A DNA stretch of 11,310 nt from an uncultured Brachyspira sp. (GCF_949287625.1 NZ_CASEGO010000105.1:1-11310), one strand, 5' to 3'; positions 1 to 7,130 are shown, numbered from the stretch's first letter. Notes: generated from the letters alone by a model not told the origin. Numbers and translations: made by a program.

Positions 1-24
1 AATAATTACTTAAAATAAAAATTA

Positions 25-60
25 AGCGGATTGTTATTTTTAATAGCAGTCCGCTTTTTT
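25..60 (+). terminator. Rho-independent terminator hairpin
   Basis: Positions 25-37 pair with 43-55 around a 5-base loop. This gives a 13-bp stem with two G-T wobbles and an AGCGGA/TCCGCT base, followed directly by a T run ending at 60. The T run suits a plus-strand transcript arriving from outside the window. Read on the minus strand, the hairpin is followed by a T-rich stretch (positions 23-10), so it may also end the lipoprotein operon that stops at 99. Confidence 0.75.
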
Positions 61-98
61 ATACTTGTTATAAAATAATTATATAATAATAAAATATA

Positions 99-662
99 TT
101 AAAATTTATAATATCGAGGATAGCTTCCCTCAGATGCAGAAACATTTTCGCTAGATATTATCATAAGATATCTTGTAGGTTTGTAATTACCATAATCTTT
201 ATATTTATAATCAGGAAAATCTAGATATGCTTCACCCTTATCAGAGGCATAGCTTCCGTCTTCTCTTTGATGCGATCCATAAATTATAGTTTTTACTTCA
301 GAAGTTTCTATTATTTTAGGAGTGCCTGTATCATCTACTATAGCTTCTATAAAACAATATTTCATAGTAGTAGGATGGTTCATACCTACATAAGGCAAAA
401 TTAAAATATTATCTGTTTTATTGATACTTGCAGGAGGACCAAACATAAAACTTAATCCTTCAAAATCCATTATTTGATTAAATGTTTCATTGAATTTGCT
501 GTCGTATGCATTTGTATAATTATTTACATCAAAAACATCTTCGTTTACATTGTTATTATCATTATTGCCGTTTGAAGAGCTGTTATTCGGATTTGATACA
601 TTATTATTACATGATATTATAAATAATAAACTCAATATTATAATCATTAATTTTTTTAACAT
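99..662 (-). CDS. small lipoprotein of unknown function
   Basis: This 187-residue protein is exported and lipid-anchored. It starts with MLKK, has a hydrophobic stretch to residue 17 and a lipobox ending in Cys18 (FIIS-C), the pattern cut by signal peptidase II. An Asn/Ser-rich linker of about 25 residues follows, typical of a flexible tether on a surface or periplasmic lipoprotein. The remaining body (about 45-187) matches no family I recognise; it is rich in Tyr and Asp. The start is supported by an AGGAG ribosome site (669-673) six bases upstream, which overlaps the TAG stop of the preceding gene. The two lipoprotein genes are nine bases apart and are almost certainly co-transcribed and translationally coupled. 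Lipidation is well supported; function is unknown. Confidence 0.85.
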   Translation of the reverse strand: MLKKLMIIILSLLFIISCNNNVSNPNNSSSNGNNDNNNVNEDVFDVNNYTNAYDSKFNETFNQIMDFEGLSFMFGPPASINKTDNILILPYVGMNHPTTMKYCFIEAIVDDTGTPKIIETSEVKTIIYGSHQREDGSYASDKGEAYLDFPDYKYKDYGNYKPTRYLMIISSENVSASEGSYPRYYKF

Positions 663-671
663 TCTTTACTC

Positions 672-1538
672 CTATTCATCTTTTTTTAAATATACTAAAA
701 CAGAATATTCTTTAAGATTTTCTTTGTCAGTAAATCTGTACCCTTTAAATGCTCTAGGCTTTACTTTGAAAGTTAATCTTTTATAATTTGCAGCAGGTCT
801 CATCCATTCATTTATTTCATTATCTGCAACATTATCTTCTACAAGAAAATCTCCTATAAATTCATAATCATATCTTGGATAATAAGGTGTATAATCAAGA
901 CTAGGTTTCGCTACATACTCATTAAAAGCTAATATTGTATCTTTTTTCAGCTGTTCTTTATTATAATTATCATATTTGCTTAAAGGATAATATCCATATC
1001 TGCTATTAGTATAGCAATTTAATGTATCATTATAAACTAAACTGAAAGCATCATAACTATAAGCATGTTTTACCATATATTTTGAGAACTGTAATTCTGT
1101 ATATAGCCCTAAATATAATTCATTTACTTCTCCGCTATTTTCATTAGTTAATGATACCAAATAAGTTTTTAGATAATCGCCTAAATCTTCTTTTCTGTAT
1201 TCTGTTAATGCAGTCTCTCTTACATTAACTCCTTTATATGATACCCTTATATAATCAATTTCATCTCTTACTCTTTCATCATTGAATGTTATAGGGATTT
1301 CATACACTGTTTTTCCAGTTTCAGACTGTACGCTTTTGAATGATGTTAGATTTCCTGATACTCTGCTATTTAAATAATATGTAACAGGTATCAGTATTTC
1401 TACTTCTGACGGATCAAATTTTGAAGTTGTATTACCTCCTGAATTATCTGAAGTAGGGTCTGTTGTTTTTTTATTGCAGGAAAATACAAATATAAGCAAT
1501 AAAAGTGTTAAAAAAATAGGTTTGTAAAGTCTTTTCAT
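672..1538 (-). CDS. lipoprotein of unknown function, first gene of operon
   Basis: This 288-residue protein has a basic N-terminus (MKR), a strongly hydrophobic segment (residues 8-20) and a lipobox with Cys21 (VFS-C), so it is very likely lipidated. A short Lys/Thr/Ser/Asn-rich linker follows to about residue 40. The rest is Tyr-rich with alternating hydrophobic residues, suggesting a beta-rich domain, but I do not recognise a family. The ATG has a GGAG site seven bases upstream (1546-1549). The 5' region is unusual: promoter, mini-ORF and heptanucleotide repeat lie upstream, and an open frame in that leader ends in a TGA overlapping this ATG as ATGA. Expression may therefore be phase-variable. 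The gene leads a two-gene operon with the lipoprotein at 99-662. Confidence 0.85.
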   Translation of the reverse strand: MKRLYKPIFLTLLLLIFVFSCNKKTTDPTSDNSGGNTTSKFDPSEVEILIPVTYYLNSRVSGNLTSFKSVQSETGKTVYEIPITFNDERVRDEIDYIRVSYKGVNVRETALTEYRKEDLGDYLKTYLVSLTNENSGEVNELYLGLYTELQFSKYMVKHAYSYDAFSLVYNDTLNCYTNSRYGYYPLSKYDNYNKEQLKKDTILAFNEYVAKPSLDYTPYYPRYDYEFIGDFLVEDNVADNEINEWMRPAANYKRLTFKVKPRAFKGYRFTDKENLKEYSVLVYLKKDE

Positions 1539-1710
1539 AACTTAACTCCGTATAATATTTTATAATAAAGCAAAGAGTGCTTTCTTATCATTTTGAAAAA
1601 TAAAAGTTTTGGAATACAATATGAAAATGTATTTATATTATCATAATATTTTTTTATTGATAAATTTTTTACGAATGTATTATTTGTGAAAAGTATTAAT
1701 ATATTATTGC
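1535..1710 (-). other. stop-free leader frame ending on the lipoprotein start codon
   Basis: Reading the minus strand from the end of the heptamer array, one frame stays open for 58 codons and ends at TGA 1537-1535, overlapping the lipoprotein ATG (1538-1536) as ATGA. This frame is out of phase with the mini-ORF start at 1757 when the repeat has six copies. It would be in phase with five or eight copies, giving a product of about 71 or 78 residues. The predicted peptide is Lys/Asn/Ile/Leu/Phe-rich and matches no family I know. In sequence this AT-rich, about 1 codon in 10 should be a stop, so 58 open codons are unlikely but not impossible by chance. Confidence 0.4.
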
Positions 1711-1757
1711 TGATGCTTGATGCTTGATGCTTGATGCTTGATGCTTGATGCTTGCAT
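1704..1757 (-). CDS. 17-codon leader ORF across the heptamer array (truncated phase)
   Basis: An ATG at 1757-1755 has an AGGA ribosome site (1764-1767) six bases upstream and lies about 29 bases after the predicted transcription start. Translation runs through the repeat, which contains no stop on this strand in any frame and encodes Ser-Ile-Lys-His-Gln-Ala-Ser over and over. It then stops at TAA (1706-1704), straight after the array. Six copies of a 7-bp unit make this the short phase. It could be a functional leader peptide, the 'off' form of a longer ORF reaching 1535, or chance. The good ribosome site is the main support. Confidence 0.4.
   Translation of the reverse strand: MQASSIKHQASSIKHQQ
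1711..1752. repeat. heptanucleotide tandem repeat (TGATGCT)x6
   Basis: There are six perfect, uninterrupted copies of TGATGCT on the plus strand (AGCATCA on the minus strand), plus a two-base partial copy at the right edge. Seven is not a multiple of three, so each gain or loss of a unit shifts any reading frame across it. Perfect arrays like this mutate by slipped-strand mispairing. It lies in the predicted 5' leader of the lipoprotein operon, about 170 bases before the lipoprotein start. Confidence 0.95.
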
Positions 1758-1792
1758 ATTTTATCCTGTCATATAATTCTAACTACTATAGC

Positions 1793-1821
1793 AGTATATA
1801 TTTTTTTATTATTTATGTCAA
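1793..1821 (-). promoter_or_regulatory. sigma-70-type promoter for lipoprotein operon leader
   Basis: On the minus strand a consensus -35 TTGACA (1821-1816) is followed, after exactly 17 bases, by a -10 TATACT (1798-1793). The transcript would start near 1786, upstream of the mini-ORF and repeat, giving a leader of about 250 bases before the lipoprotein ATG at 1538. The terminator of the preceding operon lies immediately upstream (1861-1890), consistent with a separate transcription unit. Confidence 0.7.
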
Positions 1822-1860
1822 ATATTATTTTGTATATTTTATTTATGCATTATAATTATA

Positions 1861-1890
1861 AAGGCTATGACTTATAAAAATCACAGCCTT
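1861..1890 (-). terminator. terminator of the three-gene operon
   Basis: AAGGCT (1861-1866) pairs with AGCCTT (1885-1890) and TGA (1868-1870) with TCA (1881-1883), separated by one mismatch and a 10-base loop. On the minus strand it is followed by a T/A-rich run. It lies 41 bases past the stop of the TPR gene that ends at 1932. Plus-strand readthrough would also meet TTTTATT after it, so it may act both ways. Confidence 0.65.
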
Positions 1891-1931
1891 TTATTAAATA
1901 AAAGAGTATAAATATAAATGAGTTAATCTTA

Positions 1932-3293
1932 TTAGTCGCTGAATGATATAACACCTTCAATAATAGCTTCAAATCTGTCTGGTTCAATAATCATTACAGT
2001 ATCATCTACTTTTAAGTTAGGTGCAAAGTCTCCTATACTTATTAAGAAAGAGTGTGCACTTTTGTATTGTCTAGCATATTCCATAAACTGATCCACTGTT
2101 TCCTGACGCATAGGATATCCAGAAGTATCCAAAGCAAATGTACTTTTGTATGACTGACCTTCAGATCCGAATTTTTTAATAGTAACGAAGAATACCAAAG
2201 TATCAGATTTTTTACTGTGTTCTGTTACTACATATCCGTTTAATGTTAATATTCTGTAGAAGTATTTTTCCAAATATTCTATAATATCCATTTCCAAAGC
2301 AGTTCTAAATGCATTGTTTGCTATGATAGAACTGTATGTTTTTAATTTTTGGTCTACATCCAAATATATATTTCTTACTGATTTGATTATTTCCCATTGT
2401 TTAACAGCAGCTTCAAACTGTTTATTTTTTACCAAAGTTTCAGCATATCTGTATCTTTCATCAACAACTTTTTCATTAGGTATATTTTCTTTAGTAAGTA
2501 CTTGTCCGTAATATTCTCTTGCTTTTATATAGTTTCCAAGCTCATAATATGAGTTAGCAAGGTTTAGAGATATAGCGTCTTTATCAGATACATCATTACT
2601 TTCATATGCTATTTCCAATTCTTTAATTGCATTTTGGAAATCTCTGCTTGAAGATAATATTTCTCCTAATAATAAGTGGTATGAAGAATTAGTACCATCT
2701 AATGCAATAGCTTTTTCTATTTGCTGCTGAGCTGCATAATAAGAACGTATTTTATAAAAACATTCAGCAAGCATATACAATAGCTGCGGATTGCTGTCAT
2801 TTTGAGCTGCAGCTGAAGAAAGGTATTTCTGAGCCTGTACCCATTCTCCATATTGATAACAAACAGAACCAGCTTTAAATAAAGAGTCATAATCATTATC
2901 TCTTATTTTTGTAATCATATCATATTCATCTATAGCTTTTTTTGTATTGCCTGTCTGCTCATATATTTTAGCTAAAAATTCTCTTACAGTTAATTCAGTT
3001 AATTCTTTAGTAAAATATGCTCCGTCTATCATATTTTGTAATGCCGCCATAGCAAGTATATACTGCTGCTGTTTATAATACATATTTGCAGTCATCCACA
3101 ATATATTAGCATCTTTTTTATATTTAGGATCTAGAGTATTAATTTCTCTCATGGCTACATCATAATTTTGTTCATTGTAGGCCTGAACTATTTTTTTTAG
3201 TTTGATAGGGTATGAGCCGCTTTTAATAACGTACTGAGTGGCAAAACCTAATAAAACAATTAAAACTAATATTACAATTAATGAAGCTTCCAC
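1932..3293 (-). CDS. membrane-anchored TPR protein with Mrr-like C-terminal domain
   Basis: This 453-residue protein has one N-terminal transmembrane segment (about residues 5-24) with a following basic region, so most of it should be cytoplasmic. About seven or eight TPR units fill residues 33-310; such helical repeats bind protein partners. The C-terminal part (about 330-453) resembles the Mrr/restriction-endonuclease-like fold: a leading helix with LEKYFYRIL, then LNGYVV, a Gly-rich turn, VDQFMEYARQY, and FLISIGDFAP before a final strand and helix. The Q-x-K catalytic pair of Mrr appears replaced by Ala-Leu-Asp (387-389), so nuclease activity is unlikely. This homology is read by eye. The start is GTG, supported by an AAGGGA ribosome site eight bases upstream that abuts the stop of the upstream gene. 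It is the last gene of a three-gene operon. Confidence 0.85.
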   Translation of the reverse strand: MEASLIVILVLIVLLGFATQYVIKSGSYPIKLKKIVQAYNEQNYDVAMREINTLDPKYKKDANILWMTANMYYKQQQYILAMAALQNMIDGAYFTKELTELTVREFLAKIYEQTGNTKKAIDEYDMITKIRDNDYDSLFKAGSVCYQYGEWVQAQKYLSSAAAQNDSNPQLLYMLAECFYKIRSYYAAQQQIEKAIALDGTNSSYHLLLGEILSSSRDFQNAIKELEIAYESNDVSDKDAISLNLANSYYELGNYIKAREYYGQVLTKENIPNEKVVDERYRYAETLVKNKQFEAAVKQWEIIKSVRNIYLDVDQKLKTYSSIIANNAFRTALEMDIIEYLEKYFYRILTLNGYVVTEHSKKSDTLVFFVTIKKFGSEGQSYKSTFALDTSGYPMRQETVDQFMEYARQYKSAHSFLISIGDFAPNLKVDDTVMIIEPDRFEAIIEGVISFSD

Positions 3294-3301
3294 GATTCTA
3301 A

Positions 3302-3307
3302 TCCCTT
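3302..3307 (-). promoter_or_regulatory. ribosome binding site deciding a GTG start
   Basis: On the minus strand AAGGGA follows the TAA stop of the GGDEF-like gene (3310-3308) directly and lies eight bases before GTG at 3293. It sets the GTG as start of the TPR protein; the next in-frame Met (residue 48) would lose the membrane anchor. The stop-ribosome site contact suggests translational coupling. Confidence 0.7.
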
Positions 3308-4348
3308 TTATTCATAATATATAACTGGACTTCCAGTTTCTTCTGATTCATTTAAAGCATCTTTAATTTTTCTCATCATACTATCTTTTACAACGAATAC
3401 AGACATTTTATTTGATCTATTATTAGAAAAATCAAAGCCGCTTACAGCCATAGATACATTAATATCTACGCTTTCACCATTATATTCAAAATTATAATTT
3501 TTCAATGCTTTAAAATATCTTTTAGTAGCCTTCCAAGCCTCGTCCTCATTTGCAAAAATTACAGAGTATATAACATTATCATAAAGCAAACATTGATTTT
3601 CACCTATTCTGGCATTTTTCTTTATTGCCTTTATTAGCTCATCTTGAAGCTTTCTATAGGCACAGCTGCCGTATTCATCTATAATAGAATTACTATTTGA
3701 TATTTTAAATGCTATAATACCTATAGCATGTTTATATCTTTGAGAGAATGCTATTATATTTTTTATAGTACTAGAAAATATTTCATACTCTGATTTATTA
3801 ATTCTTACAACTTCATAATTTTCTGTTTTATACTCATCTTCTTCATCATAATCTGCTGCTTCATCTTCAATAGTATATCCCAAATTATATAATATAGTTT
3901 TATACATAAATATTGTAAATTTCTTTATGCAGTATGATAATTGTATTGATATAAAAAATAATCCGACAGCTAATATTGTGCTGTAAAAACTATAATCTTT
4001 TTTATATAAAAGTTTTTGTATTTCTGGTACATAACTAAGAGATAGTATAAGTATTACAGAAGTAACTATAAAGAAAAGTAAGTTTTCTATAGTTTTGGAT
4101 AAACTAGTATATTTTTTAGTAGGCTGCATCATTACTATAATAAAAGCATATAATATAGAAATGCCTATCCATATCCATACCCAAACATCAAGAGCATAAA
4201 GTAAATACACGAAAAAATTCTCAGGGTTTGATGATATTAAAAGTATGTAAATAGGAATAATAACAGCACTGTATATTAAAGTGCATATCATAGCAGCAAA
4301 AAAGCCGTATATATATGATTTAGATAAGTTTATTTGTTTATCTTCCAT
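3308..4348 (-). CDS. multi-pass membrane protein with degenerate GGDEF domain
   Basis: Counting from the upstream ATG at 4372 (354 residues), hydrophobic segments lie at about 21-46, 54-80, 96-113 and 129-147, so four membrane spans are likely. An acidic linker follows (about 169-186), then a domain of about 150 residues (195-340) with a GGDEF-like layout: a strand IIGIIAFKI, a helix around KLQDELIKAIKK, a strand pair at 262-273, and VSMAVSGF (306-313). The GG(D/E)EF signature position reads YDNVI (264-268), so diguanylate cyclase activity is not expected; the domain may bind a nucleotide or only a partner. I prefer the ATG at 4348: the 4372 ATG has no ribosome site and overlaps the upstream gene by 16 bases, whereas TAGG overlaps that gene's stop seven bases before 4348. 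Middle gene of the operon. Confidence 0.8.
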   Translation of the reverse strand: MEDKQINLSKSYIYGFFAAMICTLIYSAVIIPIYILLISSNPENFFVYLLYALDVWVWIWIGISILYAFIIVMMQPTKKYTSLSKTIENLLFFIVTSVILILSLSYVPEIQKLLYKKDYSFYSTILAVGLFFISIQLSYCIKKFTIFMYKTILYNLGYTIEDEAADYDEEDEYKTENYEVVRINKSEYEIFSSTIKNIIAFSQRYKHAIGIIAFKISNSNSIIDEYGSCAYRKLQDELIKAIKKNARIGENQCLLYDNVIYSVIFANEDEAWKATKRYFKALKNYNFEYNGESVDINVSMAVSGFDFSNNRSNKMSVFVVKDSMMRKIKDALNESEETGSPVIYYE

Positions 4349-4356
4349 AATAGTAC

Positions 4357-6528
4357 CTAGTTCTTTCGCCATATTGCATTGTTATATTTTACAGCAGTTT
4401 GTCCGAATATTTTCATTATTTTTTCTAATTCCAATTTATTAGAATATAGTGCATATTCAAGACCTTTTTTGCCTTTACTTATAGCAGCAATAAAGCTTTC
4501 TTCTGTTATACAAACGGCATTAGCTCCTAACATAAAATATTTAAAAGTATCAGCTCCATATCTAGGAGATTCTGCCAGCAATGTTAATTGCATTTTATGA
4601 TTATTATGCAAGTTACATGCTACTCTGTTTATAGTATCGGCAACTTTTTCCATACCTTTTAATGCATACTTATTATTATTTGAAAAATATATACTATTTG
4701 CATGTGAAGAATTGGCATTATGAATGTCATTTTCATTTGATATTCCCTTAATTATTATAGGAATATCTATTTCTTTTATAATTTTTGATAATTCTTTTTC
4801 GCTTTTTACATATATTTTATTATGAGAAGTAATATTATAGCAGTATGAAAGATCTATTCCAACAGCACAAGCACCATTTTTTTCTGCTTTTCTTAATCTT
4901 TGTAAAATAACTTCCTGAGGATTATTGCCGTCTATCATAATAATTCCTCTTTTACTTCCTTTTATTGTTCTTATTGAAAGCTCGAATAGTTCCTCATTAT
5001 TAAAATCATTTAATATAGCTAATACCTCACAATTAGAAGCTGCATCTAATACTATTTCATAATATTCTCTTATATCCATTATTCCATCTATTACTTCAGG
5101 CAAATTATATATAGTGTCTAGTATAATTGGCTGCGACAAATGCATATTAAATATATTAGTTTCTAAATTAACTTGTTTTTCTTCATGAATTATACTAGGA
5201 TTAAAAGAATAATGAGAAAGACCTGTTTTTTCGTCGGTATCGCCTTTAAATAGATAATTAGCACTTTGTTTTGAAGCTAGTTTTTCATGTGCTATTCTAT
5301 TTATTTCTTCAACTGTAATACTTTTTTCATCTGTCAATTTAAAATGTACAAAGTTCATAGCTTTATTTGCTATTGCTATTGCTTCATCTCTAGTATTTCC
5401 TACAGCAATAATATTACCAGCTTTTTCCAAATTATTTGTAGGTGTAACAAGTATATCTCCAGCTTTTGTTTTTATAAATACTTCTTTTATACCTTCAACT
5501 TTTTTGGCATTTTCAACGCCTTCAATAGATTCTATAATGCCAGTACCTGGGAGAAATGCCTTTTCAACAGAAACTTTATTCCATTTTGGTTTTAAATCAC
5601 TTGGAGGATTACCCAATGCTATTTCTATGGCATTTTTTATTAAGTTTACACCAGTAGAAAGAGGGTAGGTATAGGCACTCATAAATCCGCCGGATAATCT
5701 TGCAGCAATTTCTCCTACCATAGCACCGTTTTTTGTAACTTTTATATCACCCTTAGCAGCACCTATTTTTAAATTTAATGCTTTTATACCAGCTTTCATT
5801 ACATTAACAGCATCATCTAATTTTTCTTTATCCAAAGCAGACGGCATAATATGTCCAGTTTCTATAAAAAATGGAGGAAACTCTATTATTCTGTCAGCTA
5901 CTCCAGTAACATATATCTCATCATTGTATATAAGCATATCTATAGATAGTTCAGGACCGTCCATAAACTCTTCTATTATAACTTCGCCTGAAGGAGAGGC
6001 ACTTTTTGCCCTATTAAATGCCGCAAGTACATCATTTTCATTTGATACCTTCATTACACCTCTGGCTCCCATATTGTCAGCAGGTTTTACTACAACAGGT
6101 GTATTTAAATGTCTGTATGCATCTATTGCTTCATCGTAGTTCCATACTGGAAAGAAATTAGGCTGAGGTACATTATTTTTTTTGAATCTTTCACGCATTC
6201 TTATTTTATTTGAAGCAGCATATGCATCTTCAAATCTGTTTCCAGGAAGCCCTAAAGCATTGGCAACAGCAGCTACAGTTGTAGAAGCATCTGTACCTAC
6301 AGTGATAACCCCGTTAATTTCCATTTTCTGACTCAAATCTCTTGCCGCCCTTACACTTCCATCAACATCTCTTGTAGAAACTACCATAGGATAATCGGCT
6401 ATTTTCATTCCATGTGCATCTTTATTATAATCAAATACTATTGTGTAAAGTCCCATTTCCTGAGCTATTTGTATGGCAGGTACCTGTAATAGTCCTGCAC
6501 CTATTATTATTATGCGTTTACCTTTCAT
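4357..6528 (-). CDS. ATP-grasp ligase fused to FMN-dehydrogenase-like barrel
   Basis: This is a 723-residue two-part protein. Residues 1-110 form a Rossmann-like pre-ATP-grasp domain starting with IIIIGAGLLQ. Residues 110-305 form an ATP-grasp domain: VVVKPADN with Lys148, IIEEFMDGPE (184-193), GDIKV (260-264), and EIAARLSGG (273-281) with metal- and substrate-type residues. Residues 320-400 resemble the C-terminal lobe of L-amino-acid-ligase-type ATP-grasp enzymes. This half looks active and should couple ATP to bond formation between a carboxylate and an unknown nucleophile. Residues 450-723 resemble FMN-dependent alpha-hydroxyacid dehydrogenases: IPIIIKGI with Lys594, and ESPRYGADTFK...LGA (653-669). 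The catalytic His-Gly-Gly-Arg region is instead NNNKY (617-621), so oxidase chemistry is probably lost. First gene of the operon; a weak ribosome site (AAGG) lies 10 bases upstream. Confidence 0.85.
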   Translation of the reverse strand: MKGKRIIIIGAGLLQVPAIQIAQEMGLYTIVFDYNKDAHGMKIADYPMVVSTRDVDGSVRAARDLSQKMEINGVITVGTDASTTVAAVANALGLPGNRFEDAYAASNKIRMRERFKKNNVPQPNFFPVWNYDEAIDAYRHLNTPVVVKPADNMGARGVMKVSNENDVLAAFNRAKSASPSGEVIIEEFMDGPELSIDMLIYNDEIYVTGVADRIIEFPPFFIETGHIMPSALDKEKLDDAVNVMKAGIKALNLKIGAAKGDIKVTKNGAMVGEIAARLSGGFMSAYTYPLSTGVNLIKNAIEIALGNPPSDLKPKWNKVSVEKAFLPGTGIIESIEGVENAKKVEGIKEVFIKTKAGDILVTPTNNLEKAGNIIAVGNTRDEAIAIANKAMNFVHFKLTDEKSITVEEINRIAHEKLASKQSANYLFKGDTDEKTGLSHYSFNPSIIHEEKQVNLETNIFNMHLSQPIILDTIYNLPEVIDGIMDIREYYEIVLDAASNCEVLAILNDFNNEELFELSIRTIKGSKRGIIMIDGNNPQEVILQRLRKAEKNGACAVGIDLSYCYNITSHNKIYVKSEKELSKIIKEIDIPIIIKGISNENDIHNANSSHANSIYFSNNNKYALKGMEKVADTINRVACNLHNNHKMQLTLLAESPRYGADTFKYFMLGANAVCITEESFIAAISKGKKGLEYALYSNKLELEKIMKIFGQTAVKYNNAIWRKN

Positions 6529-6564
6529 TTTAGTATTGCCTTTTTATTCAGTTTAAAATATTCC

Positions 6565-6570
6565 ATTATA
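6565..6570 (-). promoter_or_regulatory. possible -10 element for the three-gene operon
   Basis: A perfect TATAAT occurs on the minus strand 37 bases upstream of the ATP-grasp start. No good -35 lies 16-18 bases further upstream, so only the -10 is supported. The spacer 6529-6727 is shared with the divergent csaA promoter. Confidence 0.35.
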
Positions 6571-6669
6571 TAGTATTATTAGTATCGAAATTTTAATACC
6601 AAACTAGAGAATTTTAAATTTTTTTTATTATGCTAAAAATATTATTTTCTTATTATTAATATCAACTAA

Positions 6670-6697
6670 TTGACAATTTTTTATATGTGAATAAAAT
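6670..6697 (+). promoter_or_regulatory. csaA promoter
   Basis: A consensus TTGACA (6670-6675) is followed after 16 bases by TAAAAT (6692-6697). Transcription would start near 6704, giving a leader of about 24 bases. A GGAG ribosome site (6716-6719) lies eight bases before the ATG at 6728. Confidence 0.6.
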
Positions 6698-6727
6698 ATT
6701 AGTAAATAATTTCTTGGAGATTATAAA

Positions 6728-7078
6728 ATGGAAAATAATATTAAAGATGAAACTTCATTTGATAACTTTTTGGCACTTGATATTAGAACTGGTACTATAA
6801 TAGAAGCTGAAGATTTTCCTAAAGCTAAAAGACCAGCGTATAAGTTAAAAATTGATTTTGGTCAATTAGGTATAAAGGTATCATCAGCACAGATAACAAA
6901 ATTGTATAAAAAAGAGGATTTAATAGGAAGACATGTAATTGCAATTGTAAATTTTCCCAAAAAACAAATAGCCAATTTTTTTTCTGAATGTTTAGTTTTG
7001 GGTGCTGTAAAAGATAATGGTGAAGTGGTATTATTAACTACTAAAGAAGACTGCGAAAACGGTATTGCTATAGGATAG
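6728..7078 (+). CDS. csaA: CsaA, tRNA-binding-domain chaperone-like protein
   Basis: This 116-residue protein is a near full-length match to the CsaA family (about 110 residues). It is a single OB-fold tRNA-binding domain like the one at the C-terminus of methionyl-tRNA synthetase. Family landmarks are clear: LDIRTGTI (17-24), a Phe-Pro-x-Ala segment, KLKIDFG, IKVSSAQIT, HVIAIVNFP, and LVLGAV near the C-terminus. CsaA is a cytoplasmic homodimer that binds tRNA-like ligands and, in Bacillus, has been linked to protein export as a chaperone; the true role is unsettled. Start chosen from the GGAG site eight bases upstream. It stands alone with its own promoter, divergent from the ATP-grasp operon. 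Confidence 0.93.
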   Translation: MENNIKDETSFDNFLALDIRTGTIIEAEDFPKAKRPAYKLKIDFGQLGIKVSSAQITKLYKKEDLIGRHVIAIVNFPKKQIANFFSECLVLGAVKDNGEVVLLTTKEDCENGIAIG

Positions 7079-7130
7079 ATTATTTTAGCTGCTTTATTAT
7101 AAGCAATAATAATAAATTATCACTTTTTGT

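Noticed and set aside
1568..1584. 6-bp hairpin (AAAGCA/TGCTTT) just upstream of the lipoprotein ribosome site
   Set aside because: Too short and not followed by a T run; it lies inside the open leader frame. Not supported as a terminator or riboswitch.
1711..1752. Heptamer array considered as a CRISPR or an iteron-type origin
   Set aside because: The units are contiguous with no spacers, so it is not CRISPR. There is no replication gene or DnaA box nearby, and the position after a promoter fits a leader repeat better.
5287..5595. Plus-strand open frame of 102 codons inside the ATP-grasp gene
   Set aside because: It is antisense to a conserved enzyme region. The product is dominated by Phe, Tyr, Cys and Asn, as expected from reverse reading of AT-rich coding sequence.
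6728..7078. CsaA gene considered as a broken methionyl-tRNA synthetase C-terminus
   Set aside because: Length, start, ribosome site and the full set of CsaA landmarks show a complete stand-alone gene.
7090..7106. 5-bp hairpin after csaA
   Set aside because: There is no T run after it, so I do not call a terminator for csaA.
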